Assembly: GCA_009780595.1 (NCBI GenBank)
Contig: WQZT01000046.1
Span: 1 to 9,765 of the forward strand
Direction: 5' to 3'
Origin: Treponema sp.
GTDB taxonomy: Bacteria; Spirochaetota; Spirochaetia; Treponematales; Breznakiellaceae
Length of the DNA stretch: 9,765 nucleotides
Numbering within the stretch: the stretch's first letter is position 1; each line of letters opens with the position of its first letter. Below, piece by piece: positions 5,314 to 9,765 of the stretch. Made by a program: the position numbers and the translations under genes. A model generated the notes under the pieces. That model had not been told where the DNA came from. It did no database searches and worked only from the letters and a program-made list of their open reading frames with translations.

Positions 5314-7179
5314 ATGGCAAAAAAGAATATCATTATTCTGGGCGCTGGGTACTCAGGTGTGCTTACTGCAAAAAAACTGGCAAAGAAAATCAAAAAACAA
5401 AATAGTAACAACGTCGACGTTACTATCATCGATAAAAACCCGTTTCATACGATGCTTACCGAACTGCACGAAGTTGCCGCGTGCCGCGTTGACGAGTCCA
5501 GCATCCGCATCGACTTGAAAAAGACCTTTGAAGGCCGCAATGTCAACGTCGTAATGGACACCATCGTCGATACCGACTTCAACGGCAAACAGTTGACTGG
5601 AAAACTCCGCACCTATGATTACGATTACCTGGTGATGGCTACCGGGTGCAAAACCGCGTACTTCGGTGTGAAGGGCGCGGAGGAAAATGCCTTTCCGCTG
5701 TGGTCGTATGAAGATGCCGTGCGGTTGCGCGATCACATCGAGGCTATGTTCAGAGGCGCGGCTGTTGAAACAAATCCTGAGTGCCGAAAAGCGATGCTTA
5801 CGTTTTACATCGTTGGCGGCGGGTTCAGCGGCGTGGAAATGGCAGGCGAACTCGCCGAATACGCGCCGATACTGTGCGACAAGTTTCATATTCCCAGGGA
5901 AGAAGTCCGCATTTTCACGGTGGATATGCTTGACAGAATAATGTCGGTTCTGCCGGATAAGGCGCGGGAGCGGGCAATGCGCCGCCTTGCGAAAATAGGC
6001 GTTACCGTCAAGCTCAAAGCCAACATCACAGGCGTGAGCAAAGACGGCATCGAGTACGTTACCGGGGAAACAACGAACAGCGACTGCACAAACACCGTCA
6101 TCTGGACTGCCGGTATTCAAGGCTCGGACATCGCGCAAAAATCGGAAGCGTTGGGCTTGCAACCAAAGACGCGCGGGCGAATTGCCACGGACAAGTACCT
6201 GCGCTCGCTGACCCACCCGAATGTCTACGCGGCGGGCGACAATATCTTTTACATCCCCGAAGGCGAAGAGCGCCCGGTTCCCCAAATGGTCGAGAACTGC
6301 GAAAACTGCGCGCCGGTGATCGCCGAAAACATTCTGGCGGAGATTACAGGCGACAAGCCCGGACAGGAATACAAGCCGCGCTTTCACGGCGCGATGGTTT
6401 GTATCGGTAGCAGGTACGGCACAGCGCACAGCGGAATGCCGGGCAAATTTGCCGTTTTGCCCTCGTTTATTGCGATGCTCGCCAAGCACTTTATCAACGT
6501 TGTTTATTTTATGCAGGTGTTGGGCATTAACAAGGTGCTTTCGTATATCACGAACGAGTTTTTCGCCGTGCGAAACAGGCGGAGTTTTCTTGGCGGGCAT
6601 TTTTCCAACCGCGGGCCGCTGTTTCTCATTGTCCCGTTGCGCGTTTTCCTGGGGCTCTTTTTCATCTACTATGCGTACCGCCGTTACACGCTCGGCTGGC
6701 TTGACATCAACATTCTCGGCCCGTATTTTGAAAGTATGCGCGGCGTGTTCCGCCCGAGCTTGTTCCAGTTTGAGCTGTTCAACCAGTTCCGCTTTTCCCT
6801 GTACGTCTTGAATGATTACGTGCATATGTGGTTTCAGACAACGCCGTTTAGCTGGTTTGTCGAGACGTTTGTCATTGCAAGCGAAGCGCAGATTATGTTC
6901 TGGCAGGGCGCTATCGTGGTTACCACACTGCTAGTTGGGTTGGCGCTTGCCGGAGGGCTTTTCACCACGCTTGCGTCACTGTACGTCATTCTGTACTCCG
7001 CAGTGTACATTTTAAGCAGCGGCTTGGCGTTCCCGAATATGTGGCTTCCCTTTGCCGGAATCGCCTTTTTGTTTATTGGCGGCAGAGTTCTCGCGCTGGA
7101 TTACTACGTTATGCCGTGGTTGAAGAAACGGTGGAACAACTGTGCGTTTGCAAAAAAGTGGTATCTGTACAGAGACTAA
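5314..7179 (+). CDS. ndh: type II NADH dehydrogenase (FAD-dependent) with C-terminal DoxX-like membrane domain
   Basis: The product has 621 residues. The start at 5314 gives M-A-K-K directly before the first Rossmann motif and follows AGGGGA by 8 bases. Residues 1-410 are a pyridine nucleotide-disulfide oxidoreductase fold. They hold FAD-binding G-A-G-Y-S-G (10-15), NADH-binding G-G-G-F-S-G-V-E (168-175), W-T-A-G (264-267) and FAD-contacting A-A-G-D (306-309). Residues 436-621 hold about four membrane segments resembling DoxX. Ordinary NDH-2 enzymes are near 400 residues with only an amphipathic anchor, so this is the long form. Long membrane-tailed Ndh2 is known from Listeria extracellular electron transfer, where it feeds electrons to demethylmenaquinone. 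The expected reaction is NADH oxidation coupled to quinone reduction at the inner face of the membrane. An unusual C-E-N-C (329-332) lies near the presumed quinone side. The FMN-binding lipoprotein gene follows after 25 bases. Confidence 0.88.
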   Translation: MAKKNIIILGAGYSGVLTAKKLAKKIKKQNSNNVDVTIIDKNPFHTMLTELHEVAACRVDESSIRIDLKKTFEGRNVNVVMDTIVDTDFNGKQLTGKLRTYDYDYLVMATGCKTAYFGVKGAEENAFPLWSYEDAVRLRDHIEAMFRGAAVETNPECRKAMLTFYIVGGGFSGVEMAGELAEYAPILCDKFHIPREEVRIFTVDMLDRIMSVLPDKARERAMRRLAKIGVTVKLKANITGVSKDGIEYVTGETTNSDCTNTVIWTAGIQGSDIAQKSEALGLQPKTRGRIATDKYLRSLTHPNVYAAGDNIFYIPEGEERPVPQMVENCENCAPVIAENILAEITGDKPGQEYKPRFHGAMVCIGSRYGTAHSGMPGKFAVLPSFIAMLAKHFINVVYFMQVLGINKVLSYITNEFFAVRNRRSFLGGHFSNRGPLFLIVPLRVFLGLFFIYYAYRRYTLGWLDINILGPYFESMRGVFRPSLFQFELFNQFRFSLYVLNDYVHMWFQTTPFSWFVETFVIASEAQIMFWQGAIVVTTLLVGLALAGGLFTTLASLYVILYSAVYILSSGLAFPNMWLPFAGIAFLFIGGRVLALDYYVMPWLKKRWNNCAFAKKWYLYRD

Positions 7180-7204
7180 TGGTGAAAATCAGGAGAAGAT
7201 GACT

Positions 7205-8026
7205 ATGAAAGTATCGAGAGTATCGAGAGTATCGAGAGTATCGAGAGTATCGAGAATATCGAAGGTATTAAAGGTGATATGTATTGTCGGCGTTGTGATG
7301 ATGGCAGCGATCTCGTGCTCCGGTAATCTGAGTACGAGCATTTGGGCTCCCCGCCCAGGCTCGAACCTTCAGGCGATTGGGGAAATTGGTTTGCCTGACG
7401 GCGTGTTTTCAGGCGTCGGCTCAGGCGGCTTTCACGGCGATGTCTTTGTTGATGTTACAGTTGAAGACAATTCGATTGTTGACATAACTGTAACCGACCA
7501 CGCCGAAACACCGGAAATTGGCGGCACGGCGTTCGGGCATATTATCAGGCGCATGATGCAACGGCAGTCCACCGGAATTGATGCCATTGCAGGCGCGACG
7601 AAAACTTCGCAAGCACTTATCAACGCCGTCGAGGATGCGCTTGTTTCAGGCGGCGCTGAATTGGCAGTGCTCAGGGCAGGTGGTGCGATGCCCTCGGCAG
7701 TTACCGTTGCGCCTACTAAAACGTACACGCTCGGCAGTGAACCCAGTCCTCATGGGCCGTTTACCCCCGGAACCTACGAAGGTTTCGGGCTGGGCGGCTA
7801 CATTGGCGCTATAACGCTTGCGGTTACGTTCAGCGAGTCGCACATAACGGCAATTGAAATTACCCACAGCGATGAAACGCCAATTTTTGCCAACCCTGCG
7901 TTTGAAGTCCTCCTTCCCGGAGTGCTGCTCGCCCAAACCTACGAAATTGACACCTTTACAGGCGCAACGTACGCCTCGCGGACATTTTTGGCAGCAGTAC
8001 AGGACACCGTAGAGCAAGCGCAGTAG
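7205..8026 (+). CDS. lipoprotein with two FMN-binding (flavinylated) domains, PplA-like
   Basis: The product has 273 residues. The ATG at 7205 is preferred: AGGAG lies 9 bases before it, but only 3 bases before the ATG at 7199, which would add Met-Thr. The signal peptide has an unusual n-region of repeated S-R-V, then a hydrophobic core and lipobox A-I-S-C at 35-38, so Cys38 should be lipidated. Two FMN_bind domains follow: about 65-148, with D-A-I-A-G-A-T (attachment Thr132), and about 183-270, with D-T-F-T-G-A-T (Thr255). The second fits the ApbE rule D-x-x-S/T-G-A-T exactly. Both continue in A/T-S and an amphipathic helix (A-L-I-N-A-V; F-L-A-A-V). A two-domain flavinylated lipoprotein beside a membrane-tailed Ndh2 is the arrangement of Listeria PplA. 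The probable role is carrying electrons across the periplasm or at the outer membrane. The gene is likely cotranscribed with ndh (25-base gap). No ApbE gene is in the window. Confidence 0.85.
   Translation: MKVSRVSRVSRVSRVSRISKVLKVICIVGVVMMAAISCSGNLSTSIWAPRPGSNLQAIGEIGLPDGVFSGVGSGGFHGDVFVDVTVEDNSIVDITVTDHAETPEIGGTAFGHIIRRMMQRQSTGIDAIAGATKTSQALINAVEDALVSGGAELAVLRAGGAMPSAVTVAPTKTYTLGSEPSPHGPFTPGTYEGFGLGGYIGAITLAVTFSESHITAIEITHSDETPIFANPAFEVLLPGVLLAQTYEIDTFTGATYASRTFLAAVQDTVEQAQ
7211..7273 (+). repeat. 9-bp tandem repeat in the signal peptide of the FMN-binding lipoprotein
   Basis: Five perfect copies of GTATCGAGA run from 7211 to 7255, followed by two degenerate copies (7256-7264 and 7265-7273). 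In frame they encode Val-Ser-Arg units, so each copy adds one positive charge to the n-region. Because the unit is 9 bp, gain or loss of copies keeps the frame. Confidence 0.95.
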
Positions 8027-8056
8027 CTATAGGACACACGGGGTTTTACAGAGGAC

Positions 8057-8086
8057 TTGACAGAAGCGCATGGGTATAGATAAAAT
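8057..8086 (+). promoter_or_regulatory. sigma-70 type promoter for the secreted FMN-binding protein
   Basis: A perfect TTGACA (8057-8062) and TAAAAT (8081-8086, 5 of 6) are separated by 18 bases, inside the 91-bp gap between the two FMN-binding genes. Transcription would start near 8093, about 25 bases before the ATG. This gives the third gene independent expression. Confidence 0.6.
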
Positions 8087-8117
8087 TACGTATATCTATA
8101 TTTATGGGGGATTTTTT

Positions 8118-8483
8118 ATGAAGAAGCTTGTCATTATTGGGTTGGCTTTGTTTCTGACAGCGGGCATGATTTTTGCGCAGCAGCAACAACGGTTCAAGAA
8201 CGGTAATTTTACCGCGACTGTTGATAATAGTTACGATCCCAAAATTCACGAGCCCAGTGGTTCTATGACTGTCCGGGCAACCTTCCGCGGCAACAGAATC
8301 ACGCAGATTGTGGTAACCAAGCACACCGATACTGCGTCGTTTCTCAAGTTGGCATCAGATTCCATTATTCCTGCCATTATTGCCGAACAAAACACTGAAG
8401 TTGACACTGTAGCCGGAGCAACCTACTCATCACAGGCATTAATCGATGCGGTGAATGATGCAATGGAACAGGCACGAAGGTAA
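8118..8483 (+). CDS. secreted single-domain FMN-binding protein
   Basis: The product has 121 residues. The ATG at 8118 follows GGGGGA by 6 bases and begins a classic Sec signal peptide (M-K-K, hydrophobic core, I-F-A before Gln21). An upstream in-frame ATG at 8070 lies inside the promoter and is rejected. Residues 27-119 form one FMN_bind domain: G-N-F-T-A-T near 29-34, a beta segment G-N-R-I-T-Q-I-V-V-T (58-67) and D-T-V-A-G-A-T-Y-S-S (96-105) with Thr102 as the likely flavin attachment site, then a helix A-L-I-D-A-V-N-D-A. There is no lipobox, so the mature protein should be free in the periplasm. This fits a soluble electron shuttle between the Ndh2/lipoprotein pair and another acceptor. 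Attachment by an ApbE-type flavin transferase is expected from the motif but not shown. A strong hairpin follows 25 bases after the stop. Confidence 0.85.
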   Translation: MKKLVIIGLALFLTAGMIFAQQQQRFKNGNFTATVDNSYDPKIHEPSGSMTVRATFRGNRITQIVVTKHTDTASFLKLASDSIIPAIIAEQNTEVDTVAGATYSSQALIDAVNDAMEQARR

Positions 8484-8508
8484 ACACAAGACCTTACTTT
8501 TTCGTTAC

Positions 8509-8543
8509 AGAGCTGTTCCAAGCCCGATGCTTGGAACAGTTCT
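8509..8543. terminator. strong hairpin between convergent genes, probable terminator
   Basis: CTGTTCCAAGC (8513-8523) pairs perfectly with GCTTGGAACAG (8529-8539) around a 5-base loop. Four more pairs, including one G-U, extend the stem to 15 bp. On the plus strand it is followed by a moderately T-rich stretch (8540-8556), which suits termination of the FMN-binding gene. On the minus strand the stem overlaps the ribF stop codon and has no T run after it, so termination there would be less certain. Confidence 0.6.
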
Positions 8544-9372
8544 AGCTTGTCTTTTCCCGAAACTCAGCATATTCAAAACAAACATTTTCCGGTAGAGCAT
8601 TCTTTGCAAGAATAATATTTCCCTTGTCTACGCACACTTCTATTTTCACGCTTGTACCGGATTGCTCCCCAAGGAGATTCACCGCGTATGTACCCGGCGG
8701 CGGCAGGATACAGCCGCGGCTGGCAATGGAGTACACAAAAGCCCCGCCAGCGTCAGCGACAGTAGCGCCGCCGGAAAGGTCAACGGTAAAGGGATACCCC
8801 AGCATCGCTTCGGCAGTTTGCAATTCCCCGCGGGCAATGGCAGCACGGATGTGGCTGGAGCTTATCTGCACCGCGCCTTCGGCGAGAATCGGCATAATGA
8901 CGGCGGGAATGCCGCGGCTGGATGTGAAGGCTTGTATCGCGCGGGCATCGGTATCGAGTTGGTAGCCGCAGCGGAAGTTGCTCCCCACTGTCAGAAAACT
9001 CATCTTGCCCTGCTCGTGCAAAATACGCAGGAAATCATCTCCGCTGGTACGGCTGAAGGAATCGCAAAACTCGATTACCACGGTTACGGCTATTCCCAAA
9101 TGCTCAAAAAGCGCCATCTTTTGACGAAAACTTACAATATTCCCCTGGTACGCACCATGCCCGTTTGCGCCGCTTTTTTTGAAACCGCTGTGCTTGAAGG
9201 TAACAACAACCGGAACAGAATCATCTGCACGCTCAACAACCTGCCGGATAAGGGCTTGGTGCCCCCGGTGCACTCCGTCAAAAACTCCAACCGTTATCGC
9301 CGCCGAACTCTTCCCATTAAGCGGCAGAGGGTTTAATAGGAACTCCTGCCATTCGATTATTTGCATCTGCAT
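8542..9372 (-). CDS. ribF: RibF-type FAD synthetase, with C-terminal riboflavin kinase domain shortened and atypical
   Basis: The product has 276 residues against about 310 for usual bifunctional RibF. The ATG at 9372 follows AGGGCGG by 7 bases; an in-frame ATG six bases later is an alternative. The N-terminal FMN adenylyltransferase domain is clear: G-V-F-D-G-V-H-R-G-H (29-38), V-G-S-N-F-R-C-G (129-136) and I-S-S-S-H-I-R (170-176), followed by the typical A-E-A-M-L-G-Y-P-F. Riboflavin kinase normally follows, with G-R-x-L-G-F-P-T-A-N. That motif is missing, and only about 80 residues remain. P-P-P-G-T-Y-A-V is the one recognisable piece (P-P-x-G-x-Y-A-V in the family). The protein probably makes FAD from FMN, but kinase activity is doubtful. 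It lies 12 bases downstream of the polyprenyl synthase gene and is likely in the same operon. Confidence 0.88.
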   Translation of the reverse strand: MQMQIIEWQEFLLNPLPLNGKSSAAITVGVFDGVHRGHQALIRQVVERADDSVPVVVTFKHSGFKKSGANGHGAYQGNIVSFRQKMALFEHLGIAVTVVIEFCDSFSRTSGDDFLRILHEQGKMSFLTVGSNFRCGYQLDTDARAIQAFTSSRGIPAVIMPILAEGAVQISSSHIRAAIARGELQTAEAMLGYPFTVDLSGGATVADAGGAFVYSIASRGCILPPPGTYAVNLLGEQSGTSVKIEVCVDKGNIILAKNALPENVCFEYAEFREKTS

Positions 9373-9384
9373 CGATATGCCGCC

Positions 9385-9765
9385 CTAGTATTGCCGAACG
9401 AGCAGGCAATTGGTCAGGGTTTCAAGGGTGTTCCTGTTCTCCCCCGGCGGCAACCCTGCAATGTCGCGCAACGCGCGGCTTGTGTACCGTGATGCGTATT
9501 CGGCGGCGGCTTGTGCGCCCGTGTAGTGTTGCACCTGCGTAAAAATGATTCCCGCTTCTTCCTGAGTAAATTCGCGCCGGGAAAAAATATCGTTCAGGAC
9601 GCTGGATTTATTCGAACGCAGGGCGCAGATGACTGGAAGGGTAACAATACCAGCGTGAATATCGCTGCCCAGTGCCTTCCCCTGCAGCGCGTGCTCCCCC
9701 GAATAATCCAGAATATCATCGATAAACTGAAAAGCAATTCCGATATTATACCCCAGCCGCCTGAA
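9385..9765 (-). CDS. trans-polyprenyl diphosphate synthase (C-terminal part; 5' end outside window)
   Basis: The last 126 codons are seen, ending with TAG at 9387-9385. They hold the second aspartate-rich motif in the form F-Q-F-I-D-D-I-L-D-Y, and G-K-A-L-G-S-D with T-L-P-V further on, both diagnostic of long-chain trans-prenyl synthases (IspB/HepT/IspA type). The C-terminal helices (A-A-A-E-Y-A-S-R-Y...A-L-R-D-I) are typical. The enzyme would add isopentenyl units to build an allylic chain, such as a quinone side chain. Chain length cannot be read, since the first aspartate motif is outside the window. In Listeria a synthase of this kind (DmkB) makes the quinone used by the Ndh2/PplA pathway. 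The position near ndh here is suggestive only, because it faces the other way and is coupled to ribF. Confidence 0.9.
   Translation of the reverse strand, partial: FRRLGYNIGIAFQFIDDILDYSGEHALQGKALGSDIHAGIVTLPVICALRSNKSSVLNDIFSRREFTQEEAGIIFTQVQHYTGAQAAAEYASRYTSRALRDIAGLPPGENRNTLETLTNCLLVRQY

Noticed and set aside
5353..6825. A 490-codon open frame antisense to the NADH dehydrogenase gene
   Set aside because: It mirrors the codon pattern of a clearly real gene on the plus strand. The translation shows no recognisable domain, and there is no ribosome binding site or operon context.
7142..7204. Upstream GTG start for the FMN-binding lipoprotein
   Set aside because: It would overlap the end of ndh and place extra residues before the signal peptide. 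AGGAG positions the ATG at 7205.
1..9765. Insertion sequences, prophage, CRISPR or transferred island
   Set aside because: There are no transposase or integrase motifs, no spaced repeats and no abrupt change of composition. The genes are densely packed metabolic and membrane genes.

Overview
The window looks like chromosomal DNA from a treponeme-type spirochaete, probably one of the lineages with near-balanced base composition such as the insect-gut treponemes. This rests on four things: an rnfC-D-G-E-A gene order with very divergent small subunits, a small secreted beta-barrel protein that looks like the spirochaetal DUF3996 family, a relaxed lipobox (A-I-S-C), and short signal peptides ending in A-F-A or I-F-A before Gln. 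The species assignment is an inference. No sequence search was possible, and all motif comparisons were made by eye from memory of the families.

Layout. Positions 1-3861 (minus strand) hold an rnf operon read right to left: rnfC, rnfD, rnfG, rnfE and the start of rnfA, which runs off the left edge; any rnfB lies outside. The genes are joined by 4-bp ATGA or GTGA stop/start overlaps. Upstream of rnfC (3862-4086) lies a possible small coupled ORF and an extended -10 promoter. Next, still on minus, come a DUF212 'divergent PAP2' membrane protein (4087-4575) and the DUF3996-like secreted barrel (4624-5121). A 192-bp AT-rich divergent promoter region (5122-5313) separates these from a plus-strand redox module. 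That module holds a type II NADH dehydrogenase fused to a DoxX-like membrane domain (5314-7179), a lipoprotein with two FMN-binding domains (7205-8026), and a secreted single-domain FMN-binding protein with its own promoter (8118-8483). A strong hairpin (8509-8543) separates this module from a convergent minus-strand pair: ribF (8542-9372) and the 3' end of a trans-polyprenyl diphosphate synthase (9385-9765).

How the parts may fit together. The plus-strand module resembles the flavin-based extracellular electron transfer genes of Listeria: an Ndh2 with a membrane tail, and a PplA-like lipoprotein carrying two ApbE-type flavinylation motifs. The flanking genes for FAD synthesis and polyprenyl chain synthesis would suit it. 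By contrast, the Rnf complex seems stripped of cofactor sites. RnfC keeps its two 4Fe-4S motifs but has degenerate NADH/FMN motifs. RnfD and RnfG lack flavinylation motifs. RnfA lacks both, and RnfE one, of the cysteines that hold the intramembrane 2Fe-2S cluster. All these reading frames are intact and tightly coupled, so this looks like a reworked machine rather than a decaying pseudogene set. The contrast between a flavin-poor Rnf and a flavin-rich Ndh2/FMN-lipoprotein module on the same stretch of DNA is the most interesting signal here.
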